Shown: positions 1 through 8,261 of the stretch, one piece after another | How the letters are laid out: each line of letters begins with the position of its first letter | How positions within the stretch are numbered: position 1 is the stretch's first letter | NCBI RefSeq assembly: GCF_900142895.1 | Contig: NZ_LT670847.1 | Location: 1 to 64,000 of the forward strand | Reading direction: 5' to 3' | Origin: Vreelandella subglaciescola | Lineage (GTDB): Bacteria; Pseudomonadota; Gammaproteobacteria; Pseudomonadales; Halomonadaceae | Length of the DNA: 64,000 nt | Program-made: the position numbers and the translations under genes | Notes under the pieces: model-generated | Databases searched by the model: none | What the model was told of the DNA's origin: nothing | The model's input: the letters and a program-made list of their open reading frames with translations, nothing else

Positions 1-108
1 GTCAGCCGTCGTCACGGAAAAAATCCGGGCACAGGGCGGTTTTGGTCAAAAAATGAGCAATATTCTTACAAGCCCGTGACATCAGGCTTTGCGCGACCTT
101 TCCAGAGT

Positions 109-205
109 TTATCCACAGTCTCTTTCAGGTTTTCTGTGAACCGGTGAATAACGTAATGGCACCGCCGGGCTGATTATCCACAAAGTGGCGAATTGATTCA
201 CAAGG
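109..205. promoter_or_regulatory. Cluster of DnaA-box-like 9-mers upstream of the yqcC-like gene
   Basis: Two perfect copies of TTATCCACA, the high-affinity DnaA box, lie at 109-117 and 174-182 on the plus strand. A near match, TTATTCACC, lies on the minus strand at about 143-151, and TGATTCACA lies near 195-203. They occupy the end of the roughly 300-bp gene-free stretch at the window's left edge, which holds no convincing coding sequence. No dnaA, dnaN or gidA is nearby, so oriC is unlikely. A DnaA titration site or DnaA-controlled promoter is an inference. Confidence 0.45.
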
Positions 206-302
206 CAGCGATCCATGGGTCGGATCTGTGCGATCCACCGCTGGTGCTTGGCAAGGTCACCCCCTCACTGGGATAATACGCGGCTTTAGCCATACGGTGC
301 CC

Positions 303-635
303 ATGACGATACATCAAGAGCTTGAACAAGCGCTGGAAGAGCTGGAAGCGACGCTTAAGGCAACCAGCCTGTGGCGCATTGAAACACCGCCGCCCGCGGC
401 GTTTGAAAGCCGGCAACCGTTTTGCGTGGATACCATGTCGCTGCCGCAGTGGCTGCGCTTTGTGTTCGTAGCACGCCTTTATGCGCTGATTGAAGCTCGG
501 GCGCCGCTGCCGGCGAAATGCGAAGTCGCGCCGGCCATTGCGGCCTACCTTCAGCAGCAGAGTGCCAAGGCAAGCGACCAGCTGTTGGTCGTACAGAGCG
601 TTGAACGCATCGATGAGCTGATCACCCGGCATTAA
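303..635 (+). CDS. YqcC family protein (DUF446)
   Basis: A 110-residue soluble alpha-helical protein starting MTIHQELEQALEELEATLKA. It resembles the YqcC/DUF446 family of small uncharacterised gammaproteobacterial proteins. Family hallmarks visible are a Trp followed by a proline-rich stretch (LWRIETPPP), the FCVDTM segment and the WLRFVFVARLYALI segment at mid-length. Length fits the family (about 105-115). I chose the ATG at 303 over an upstream in-frame ATG at 228 because family proteins begin at this point. No strong Shine-Dalgarno is visible. In Enterobacteria yqcC lies beside truC; truC is not seen here and may be absent or outside the window. The molecular function is unknown. Confidence 0.75.
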   Translation: MTIHQELEQALEELEATLKATSLWRIETPPPAAFESRQPFCVDTMSLPQWLRFVFVARLYALIEARAPLPAKCEVAPAIAAYLQQQSAKASDQLLVVQSVERIDELITRH

Positions 636-708
636 AAAAGTGCTGCCCGCATGGCGAGCAGCGCCAAACGCTGAGGAGAATCGGTCAGTAGAAAAAGCGC
701 AGAAACGC

Positions 709-1355
709 TTAGAAGCGATAGCTGATACCGGCCATGACGACTACCGGGTCGATTTCCACGGTGCCGGCGTTGGCACCGGCGACTTTGGTGTCGGTATCGA
801 TATCGGATATACCAGGCAGCGGCGTTCATCGCCCAGTTATCGTCAATCAGCAGGTCAATGCCGATCTGGCCGGCCGCACCCCAGGAATCTTCCAGCTCAA
901 GCGAGGCACCGGGCACATTGACCTCTTCGCCGGAAAAGTGCGTGTAGTTGATGCCCGCGCCGATGTAAGGCTGGACGCGTGCGGCGGGTGCCGCCAAGCG
1001 GATAGTACTGAAGCGTCAGCGTGGGCGGCAGGTGTTTGGTTTTGCCAGTGACAGCGCCGTCAGCGATGCTGATGTCGTGCTCGAAGGGTAGGGCTGCGAG
1101 CAACTCCACGCCCATCTTGTCGTGGAAGCGATAGCCCACCGTAAAGGCAAAGCCGGACTCGTCGTCAACATCCACGCCAAGGCCGGTCATACCCAGCGTA
1201 TTAATGTCGCCGTTATCACTTTTCGGCGCGACCTTGGCCACGCCAACGCGAGTATAAATATCGCCCGCACCGTAAGCGAAAGCCTGAGTGCTGGCGGTAA
1301 CGCCGGCAGCGGCAACGCCGGCGGCAAGCAGAGCGGTCAGGGCAGTTTTGCGCAT
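709..1355 (-). pseudogene. ompW: ompW outer-membrane protein gene with two frameshifts
   Basis: Three reading frames together encode an OmpW-family eight-stranded beta-barrel. The first (1355 to about 990) has a signal peptide (MRKTALTALLAAGVAAAG...AFA), the GDIYTRVGVAKVAPK strand and LPPTLTLQYYPLGG. The second (about 985 to 806) continues with RVQPYIGAGINYTHFSGEE and NWAMNAAAWYI. The third (about 804 to 709) gives DIDTDTKVAGANAGTVEIDP and the barrel end MAGISYRF followed by TAA. Frame changes are consistent with one extra base near 984-988 (a G-rich run on the plus strand) and one extra G near 805-806. Both are single-base insertions, so genuine inactivation and sequencing error are both possible. 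A terminator-like hairpin and a heptamer repeat lie upstream. Confidence 0.8.
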
Positions 1356-1492
1356 CGTTTAGTGACTCCAGAGGTTTTACATTACAGGCAAGCTAGGGCT
1401 TGTCGTTTATCAATGAAGTCAGTGTAAATGCCGTGCCTTGGCGGGTTATTGACCCAGCGCAAGGGAGTTCCGTCTTCTAATAAAAAGGCATG

Positions 1493-1518
1493 AAAAAGGG
1501 CTCCCGCGGGAGCCCTTT
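1493..1518 (-). terminator. Rho-independent terminator of putP
   Basis: A perfect palindrome, AAAGGGCTCCC / GGGAGCCCTTT, spans 1495-1518. On the minus strand it is followed by a T run (A run at 1493-1497 on the plus strand). It lies about 70 bp past the putP stop and fits a minus-strand terminator. Confidence 0.8.
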
Positions 1519-1564
1519 CATCTTTCATCTTTCATCTTTCATCTTTCATCTTTCATCTTTCAGC
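1516..1564. repeat. Tandem heptamer repeat TTTCATC (six perfect copies plus one degenerate)
   Basis: TTTCATC repeats head to tail six times from 1516 to 1557, followed by TTTCAGC at 1558-1564. It sits between the putP stop and its terminator, so it would be transcribed in the putP 3' UTR. The unit also overlaps the last bases of the terminator stem. A slippage-prone microsatellite is the simplest reading. Confidence 0.9.
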
Positions 1565-1584
1565 TTTTATTATGCTGAGCGGTA

Positions 1585-3078
1585 TTATGCCCGCTCGATG
1601 GCCTGATATTCCTCCGCATCGGCCGTCACGCTGCTCACCACCATGATGGCAACGAAGGCAGCGATGAAGCCGGGAATGATCTCGTAGATACCGGGACCGC
1701 CCATGAACTCACCGTTCCAGCCCAGTGAAATCCAGATGATAACGGTGAGGGCACCTACAATCATGCCCGCAAGGGCGCCGGCACCGTTGGTGCGCGGCCA
1801 CATCAGCGACAGAATGATCAGCGGGCCGAAGGCCGCGCCAAAGCCTGCCCAGGCGTTACTCACCAGACCCAGCACCTGAGAGGTTGGATCCGACGCAATG
1901 ACCGCTGCCACCAGGCCAACCAGCACGACACTAATCCGGCCAACCGTGACGGCTTCTTTTTCCGACGCCTCTTTACGCAGGAACAGGCGGTAGAAATCCT
2001 CGGTCAGCGAGGAGGAGGCCACCAGCAGCTGGCTGGAAATGGTGCTCATGACGGCGGCAAGCAGTGCGGCATAAAGGAAGCCGGTGATCAGCGGGTGGAA
2101 CAGCAGTTCCGAGAGGATGATAAAGATCGTTTCCGGATCGGCGACCTCGAGTCCGTTGCGGATCGCATAGGCCCGGCCGAATATCCCCATGGAGATGGCG
2201 CCGACCAGCGAGATGAACATCCAGCTCATGCCGATGTTACGGGCGACAGGAACCTCTTTCAGACTCCGGATGGCCATGAAGCGCACAATGATGTGTGGCT
2301 GCCCAAAATACCCCAGCCCCCACGTTACGGCAGATAGCCAGCCGATAAAGGTCAACCCCTCCGTCCAGGATAGAAGCGTAGGATCGGTTGCATTCAGGGT
2401 CTGTGACGCCTGATCGAAGCCGCCGCCCCCTTGGCCATAGAGGACCACGATGGGCATGATCACCAGTGCCAGCATCATGATGCAGCCCTGCACGAAGTCC
2501 GTCATGCTCACGGCCATGAAGCCGCCGATGACTGAGTAGACCAGTACCACGCCCAGCGTGATAACGATGCCTGCAGAGTAGTCGCTCATGCCGCCAATAC
2601 TGATCACGCCGGAAAACGCGCTTTCGAACAGCTTGCCGCCTGCCACCAGGCCCGACGCTGTATAAACCGCGAAAAACACCACGATAACGATAGCAGATAC
2701 CGTTCTCAGCGGTATGGCTTGGGTCGGGAAGCGGTTTGCCAGGAATGCCGGAATGGTGATCGCATTACCATAGTGCACCGTTTGTTCGCGAAGGCGCGGT
2801 GCAACCAGCACCCAGTTGAAGAACGCGCCCACGAACAGGCCGATACCAATCCAGGCGGAACCCAGGCCGGAGATAAACATGGCCCCGGGTAAACCCAGCA
2901 GCAGCCAGCCGCTCATGTCCGAAGCGCCCGCCGAAAGGGCTGCTACCTGTGGGCTTAGGGATCGGCCACCCAGTATGTAACCTTCAGACGTAGACGTGGA
3001 TTTGCGCATCGCATAGAAGCCGATGCCAATCATGAGTGCGAAGTAGATAAAAAGGCTGATCCAAACGCCAATAGCCAT
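1585..3078 (-). CDS. putP: Sodium/proline symporter PutP
   Basis: A 497-residue, very hydrophobic SSS-family (solute:sodium symporter) inner-membrane protein with about 13 predicted transmembrane segments. It imports L-proline with Na+. It carries the PutP signature GASDMSGWLLLGLPGA near residues 50-66, including the Asp/Ser pair implicated in Na+ and proline binding. It also has MSTISSQLLVASSSLTEDFY near 345-365, matching the second ligand and Na+ site. Length equals the usual 490-500. It would form a unit with putA, transcribed the same way upstream, but an IS1380-family element now lies between them, leaving only about 85 bp of native upstream sequence. The start has a GGAGA ribosome site. 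Confidence 0.95.
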   Translation of the reverse strand: MAIGVWISLFIYFALMIGIGFYAMRKSTSTSEGYILGGRSLSPQVAALSAGASDMSGWLLLGLPGAMFISGLGSAWIGIGLFVGAFFNWVLVAPRLREQTVHYGNAITIPAFLANRFPTQAIPLRTVSAIVIVVFFAVYTASGLVAGGKLFESAFSGVISIGGMSDYSAGIVITLGVVLVYSVIGGFMAVSMTDFVQGCIMMLALVIMPIVVLYGQGGGGFDQASQTLNATDPTLLSWTEGLTFIGWLSAVTWGLGYFGQPHIIVRFMAIRSLKEVPVARNIGMSWMFISLVGAISMGIFGRAYAIRNGLEVADPETIFIILSELLFHPLITGFLYAALLAAVMSTISSQLLVASSSLTEDFYRLFLRKEASEKEAVTVGRISVVLVGLVAAVIASDPTSQVLGLVSNAWAGFGAAFGPLIILSLMWPRTNGAGALAGMIVGALTVIIWISLGWNGEFMGGPGIYEIIPGFIAAFVAIMVVSSVTADAEEYQAIERA

Positions 3079-3158
3079 AAGAACATCTCCCGTTTGTTAT
3101 TGAGCCGGGTGCCACTCCGGCCGATTGTGGGTATGCGTATGCAGCAACCCGGGCTGTT

Positions 3159-4884
3159 GTAATCCCGCCTTATTCACCGGGCTGAGACAGAAAAGAAGAT
3201 GGCGAGCAGTTTCTCTTGTAGAATCAATATGTTCCTAACCGAACTTGACTCAAGAGGACCACTCGCCATGGGTGAAAGCCTATCCCCCTGGACCCCGTCA
3301 TGCAACGGGTCCATCCGCGTCGAGCTCAGCGGCCATCGCACCACCAGCGACAGCGGTGCTTTGCTGTTGCGTGAAGCCCTCGACAACAGCGGCATGATCG
3401 ATGCGCTGGACGACCATCTGGTCGATCATCGCGACCCGGATCGCGTCCGCCACTCGTTAGCCAGCCAGCTGCGTACCCTGGTGCTGCAGCGTTCGATGGG
3501 CTGGATCGACCTCAGCGATACCGACACGCTCCGCCGTGACCCGCTCTGGCAGCTAGCCTGCAGTGATGCCCGCGGGACAACGCCGTTGGCTCAGGACCGG
3601 CCATCTCAAGCGACGCTGTCGCGGCTGCTGACGTGCCTGGGCCGCGACGACAATATCGATACCGTGCATGAGGGCCTGCTGCGGCTGGCGGTCTGGCGAC
3701 TGACCTCGCTGGACGGCGGCGAACGCCCCGAGCATCTGACGCTGGACATCGACGGCTTGCCGATCGACGTCCACGGCCACCAGGGCGGTTCGGCGTTTCA
3801 TGGACTTTACGGGGCCAGAATCTACTCGCCTTTGGTGGCCTCGCTGGCAGAGACCGGCGACATGGTGGGCGGTCTGCTGCGTGAAGGTAACGCCGGCCCA
3901 GCCGAGAATGCCGATACCTGGATCCCACATCTGGTGCGGCGACTCAACGAGAGCACCGGGGCCAAGGTCAAGGTACGCATCGACGCGGGTTTCACCGACA
4001 ACGACACGCTTGAGGCGCTGGAAGATCGCGACATCGAGTATCTGGGCCGGTTGCGCAGTCATACGGGCCTGCAGACACTGGCAGCGCCACATCTGAAGCG
4101 GCCACGCGGCCGGCCCCCGAGCAACCTCGGGAATGGTGCCATGACCTGGCGTACCAAGCCGGTACCTGGCCGGCGCCGCGGCGCGTGGTGCTGGTGGTAC
4201 AAGAGCGGCCCGATGATCTGCTGCTGCATGCCTTCTTTTTGGTCACCAACCTCGGCAAGTTCAACTGGCCGCCGGAAAAGGTCCTGGCGCTTTATCGCAA
4301 GCGCGGCAGCGCCGAAGCCCACATGGGCGAGGTGAAGTCGGCGCTCGACCTGCATCTCTCCTCGACTGATCGCGGTGTCTCCACCGTCCAGGACGTCATG
4401 GCCCGCAACGAGGTAAACCTGCTGCTGACTCTCTGCGCTTATCAGGTGCTACACGGGCTGCGTTGCCTGTTGGAACGACAGACCCGGCAGGGCTGGAGCC
4501 TGAAGCGGATGCGCGAGCAGGTGCTTAAGGTGGCCGCCACGCTGACAGTGCACGCCCGGCGCATCACCGTGCACCTCGGCGATGCCGCCGATAAATGGTG
4601 GCCATCTTTACTGAAAGGGTTGCCGCGGCTGACGGCATTGACCTGACACGTCGCATTACTCAGCCTTTTCCAGCAGACAAAACGGCCACTATGGAGGCCG
4701 ACGACCACGGCTGCGCCGTCACTCGAAACCAATGAACTTCAGTTATAAATATCACGGCATTGATACGATAAAGCTATGTGCTAATCGGCTACTCAGCGAC
4801 CGTATGACATAAAAGCCGGTCGGTCCCGGTCACCACGGGACGTAAAACGCTCGTTCGGCGTCCTGATGAATAAGGCGGGGTAAT
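3159..4884 (+). mobile_element. IS1380-family insertion sequence, copy 1 (transposase frameshifted), with target duplication
   Basis: The element is 3164-4879 (1716 bp), bounded by 13-bp perfect inverted ends CCCGCCTTATTCA and TGAATAAGGCGGG. It is flanked by a perfect 5-bp target duplication, GTAAT, at 3159-3163 and 4880-4884. It is near identical to copy 2 (14009-15725) except for one missing C at 4114-4118. About 230 bp of non-coding sequence follows the transposase in every copy and contains a GTCCCG...CGGGAC hairpin. It is inserted in the putA-putP intergenic gap, with no gene disrupted. Confidence 0.95.
3268..4646 (+). pseudogene. IS1380-family transposase, inactivated by a one-base deletion
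   Basis: A DDE transposase identical in sequence to that of copy 2, apart from a C6 run reduced to C5 at 4114-4118. The shift separates the N-terminal part from the C-terminal part, whose reading frame continues to 4646. The N-terminal frame runs on to 4335. Catalytic elements are therefore split: LDIDG and RIDAGF are in the first frame, and the YREK-type motif (YRKRGSAEAHMGEVK) is in the second. I start at ATG 3268, which has AGAGGA at good spacing, rather than 3199. This copy is probably immobile by itself but could be moved by copies 2 or 3. A homopolymer sequencing error is an alternative. Confidence 0.85.
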
Positions 4885-4919
4885 ATTTATTTATCGTTGT
4901 CGAGGTTATGGCTGTGGCC

Positions 4920-7900
4920 TTAGCTATCCCCCATGGCCAGAAGTGAGGCGTTGCCGCCGAGGGCGGCGGTGTTGTTGGTCACGGTTTTTTCCGAGGCAAA
5001 GCGCAGCAGGTAGTTGGGCCCACCGGCCTTGGGGCCGGTGCCTGAAAGCCCCTGGCCGCCAAACGGCTGAACGCCGACCACCGCGCCGATGATATTGCGA
5101 TTGATATACACGTTACCGGCGCGGATTTTCTGCGCGATTTCCGCTGCGAACGAGGCATTACGGCTGTGCACGCCAAACGTCAGCCCGTAGCCGCGACCGT
5201 TGATATCGTCGATGACCTGATCGAGCTCACTGGCTTTGTAGCGCACGATGTGGAGTATCGGCCCGAACTGTTCGCGGCTAAGCGCATCGATGTTGTCGAT
5301 GGCAACGGCCGCCGGTGCGATAAAGGTGCCGTCCTGTGTCCGCTCGGCCTCCAGCGGCGTTTGTGCAATCAGGCGGCCTTCCGCGGTCAGCGTGTCGATG
5401 TGGGCCTGCAGCTGTTCGCGGGCGTCTTCGTCGATGACCGGGCCCACGTCAGTGCCCAGGTCACGCGGGTCGCCCACGCGCAGTTCCTGCATTGCCCCGG
5501 TCAGAATTTCGATGACGCGCTCGGCCACGTCTTCCTGCAGGTACAGCACGCGTAGCGCCGAACAGCGTTGGCCAGCGCTCTGAAAGGCTGACTGGATAAC
5601 GTCAACCACGACCTGTTCAGGCAGGGCGGTGGAGTCCACGATCATCGCGTTCATGCCGCCGGTTTCGGCAATCAGCGTGGGCAGCGGCGCGTTTTCCCGC
5701 GCGGCCAGCGCTCGGTTGATAATTTGCGCGGTATCAGTGCCGCCGGTAAACGCCACGCCGGTAATGCGCGGGTCGGCGGTCAGCACGCTGCCCACGCTCT
5801 TGCCATCGCCGGGCAGCAGCTGTACTGCGTTGCGCGGCATGCCGGCGGCGTATAAAAGTTCGACCACGCGGTGGGCAATGAGCGAGGTTTGTTCCGCCGG
5901 CTTGGCCAGTACGGTATTGCCGGCCACCGCCGCGGCGACCATCTGGCCGCAGAAAATCGCCACGGGGAAGTTCCACGGGCTGATGGCCGCGAAGACACCC
6001 TTTCCGCCCATCTGCAGGCAGTTGGACTCGCCGGTGGGGCCGGGCAGTTCGATGGCCTCGCTGAAAATGTCTTCAGCGCGCATGGCGTAATAACGGCAGA
6101 AATCCACTGCTTCCTTGATTTCGTCAACGCCGTCGGTCAACAGCTTGCCGCCTTCCCGCGAGCACAGCGTCATCAGCTCGGGCGTGTGTGACTCGAGCAG
6201 GTCGGCAAAGCGGCGCAGTATGGCGGCGCGCTCGGCCACCGGCGTGGCGTCCCAGTCGGGAAACGCTGCCCAGGCCGCATCCAGCGCCTGAGCCGTTTGT
6301 GCCTGGGTGACCCATTGAATGCTGCCCAGACGCTGGCGCCGGTCAAAGGGGCAGGTGACGTCGTGGGTGTTGGCCGTATCGTCGTCGACCTCAAACGCCA
6401 GCAGGGGCTTGGCCGTATAGGTTTTCTCCATGAACTCGGCCATTTGTTCCATCAGCGGATAGAAATGGCTGCGAACGTTGAGATTTACGCCGCGCGAGTT
6501 GCGCCGCCGAGGGCCGTAAATATCCTGGGGCAGCGGGATGCGCGGGTTGGCAAAGGACTCGTGCGCGGCAAGGGTGTCAACGGGGTGTTCACAAAGCGAT
6601 TTTACCGGCACGTCGGGATCAACGATCTGGTGGACAAACGACGAGTTGGCGCCGTTTTCCAGCAGCCTGCGCACCAGGTAGGGGAGTAGATCCTTGTGCG
6701 CACCAACCGGTGCGTAAATACGGCAATAGGTGCCCTCGGGCGCGCGCTTAAGAGCGGCGTCGTAAAGCGCTTCGCCCATCCCGTGCAGGCGCTGAAACTC
6801 AAACGGTCGGCCGTGCTGGTTGGCCTGGGCCAGAATGGCCGTCACCGTATGGGCGTTGTGGGTGGCGAACTGGGGGAAGATACGTCCCTTTGTTGCCTCG
6901 GAAAGCAGAAACTGTGTGCAGGCCAAATACGCCACGTCGGTGCAGGCTTTACGCGTAAACACCGGGTAGCCTTCAACGCCCAGCTGCTGAGATTCCTTGA
7001 CCTCGGTATCCCAGTAAGCGCCTTTCACCAGCCGCAGGGGGATTTCGTCGCCCTGCTGGTCGGCCAGCCGGTTAATGTAGTGAAGCGTGGGCAGCGCGCG
7101 CTTGGCGTAGGCCTGTATCACTAGACCAAAGTGCCCCCAGCTTTTCGCGGCGTCGCTTTCGTACACGGCGCGGAAAACCTCGAGCGACAGCTCCAGACGG
7201 TCGACTTCCTCGGCGTCGATGGTGATCTCGACATCAAGCTCGCGTGCCGTTTTCACCAGCGCGGTGACGGTATCCACCAGCTCGGTCAGGATCTGCTCGC
7301 GGCGGCCAAATTCATAGCGCGGGTGCAGCGCTGACAGCTTGATCGAGATGGACGGCGCGGGCGTGGTGTCGCGCAGTTTCTGGCGCGCCTTGCCCACCTG
7401 CTCGATGGCGCTTTTATAGTCGTTGAAGTAGCTCTGGGCGTCACCCCGGGTGCGCGCGGCTTCGCCCAGCATGTCGTAGGAATAGGTGTAGCCTTTGTCG
7501 AACAGCGGCTTGGAGCGCTTGAGCGCTTCGTCGATGTCGCGCCCCAGAACAAACTGCTTGCCCATGATTTTCATGGCTTCAACCATGGCGCGGCGAATGA
7601 CCGGCTCGCCCATGCGATTGACCATGCGGTTGATAAAGCTGGCCGGCTGGCCGTCTTCAGGGTGGGGGTGGTCAAGTTTGAGCACGTGGCCGGTCATCAA
7701 CAGCCCCCACGTCGAGGCGTTGACCATCCATGATTCGCTTTTGCCGACGTGGGCGTTCCAGTCGGCGGGGCCGAGTTTGTCTTCGATCAGCGCATCGGCG
7801 GTGGCCTTGTCGGGAATGCGCAGCATGGCCTCGGCCAGGCACATCAACATCAGCCCTTCGTGGGTATCCAGGCTGTATTGCTGAAGCAGCTCGTCGATGG

Positions 7901-8117
7901 TATCGACGGCGGTATCCATGTTGCGTACTTCGCGCACCAGCGAAGCGGTGTCTTCTTCAATGCGAGCGTAGTCATCGCGGTCAACTTCCAGCAGTTTGAT
8001 GAGCTCCCGGACAAAGCGGTCTTCATCGACAATATAGTGATCGCTAAGGCGCGCCATTAGCGTATCAATATCGGTTTGCCAGGTGGCAGGGTCACGCAGT
8101 GTCTTGGCATTGAGCAT
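4920..8117 (-). CDS. putA: Bifunctional proline dehydrogenase / P5C dehydrogenase PutA
   Basis: A 1065-residue enzyme that oxidises proline to pyrroline-5-carboxylate with FAD, then to glutamate with NAD+. The proline dehydrogenase barrel carries RLVKGAYWDTEVK and YCRIYAPVGAHKDLLPYLVRR. The aldehyde dehydrogenase half has the general-base region ETGG and the catalytic Cys in GQRCSALR at about residue 852. A conserved C-terminal GQGLSGTGPKAGG follows. It lacks the N-terminal ribbon-helix-helix DNA-binding domain of enterobacterial trifunctional PutA (about 1320 aa), so it should not repress its own operon. The AraC-type gene upstream is the likely regulator. putP lies downstream beyond an IS copy. 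Start ATG 8117 has a G-rich ribosome site. Confidence 0.97.
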   Translation of the reverse strand: MLNAKTLRDPATWQTDIDTLMARLSDHYIVDEDRFVRELIKLLEVDRDDYARIEEDTASLVREVRNMDTAVDTIDELLQQYSLDTHEGLMLMCLAEAMLRIPDKATADALIEDKLGPADWNAHVGKSESWMVNASTWGLLMTGHVLKLDHPHPEDGQPASFINRMVNRMGEPVIRRAMVEAMKIMGKQFVLGRDIDEALKRSKPLFDKGYTYSYDMLGEAARTRGDAQSYFNDYKSAIEQVGKARQKLRDTTPAPSISIKLSALHPRYEFGRREQILTELVDTVTALVKTARELDVEITIDAEEVDRLELSLEVFRAVYESDAAKSWGHFGLVIQAYAKRALPTLHYINRLADQQGDEIPLRLVKGAYWDTEVKESQQLGVEGYPVFTRKACTDVAYLACTQFLLSEATKGRIFPQFATHNAHTVTAILAQANQHGRPFEFQRLHGMGEALYDAALKRAPEGTYCRIYAPVGAHKDLLPYLVRRLLENGANSSFVHQIVDPDVPVKSLCEHPVDTLAAHESFANPRIPLPQDIYGPRRRNSRGVNLNVRSHFYPLMEQMAEFMEKTYTAKPLLAFEVDDDTANTHDVTCPFDRRQRLGSIQWVTQAQTAQALDAAWAAFPDWDATPVAERAAILRRFADLLESHTPELMTLCSREGGKLLTDGVDEIKEAVDFCRYYAMRAEDIFSEAIELPGPTGESNCLQMGGKGVFAAISPWNFPVAIFCGQMVAAAVAGNTVLAKPAEQTSLIAHRVVELLYAAGMPRNAVQLLPGDGKSVGSVLTADPRITGVAFTGGTDTAQIINRALAARENAPLPTLIAETGGMNAMIVDSTALPEQVVVDVIQSAFQSAGQRCSALRVLYLQEDVAERVIEILTGAMQELRVGDPRDLGTDVGPVIDEDAREQLQAHIDTLTAEGRLIAQTPLEAERTQDGTFIAPAAVAIDNIDALSREQFGPILHIVRYKASELDQVIDDINGRGYGLTFGVHSRNASFAAEIAQKIRAGNVYINRNIIGAVVGVQPFGGQGLSGTGPKAGGPNYLLRFASEKTVTNNTAALGGNASLLAMGDS

Positions 8118-8261
8118 TGAAGCCCCCAGAGAAGAGACAGAACCAGTCAGGTATTACGCCTTACGATGCTTTCGAATGTAAGGCGCAAAGGCCCCACGTG
8201 CATGTTCGTTTCAGGGTAAAACGTGTTGGTTTCATTGTAAGCGCTTTACCACAAAGGCTTT

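Noticed and set aside
1..302. Chromosomal origin at the left edge
   Set aside because: DnaA-box-like sites are present, but no dnaA, dnaN, gidA or AT-rich unwinding region is seen in the window.
1516..1564. Heptamer repeat as a CRISPR array
   Set aside because: Units are 7 bp with no spacers.
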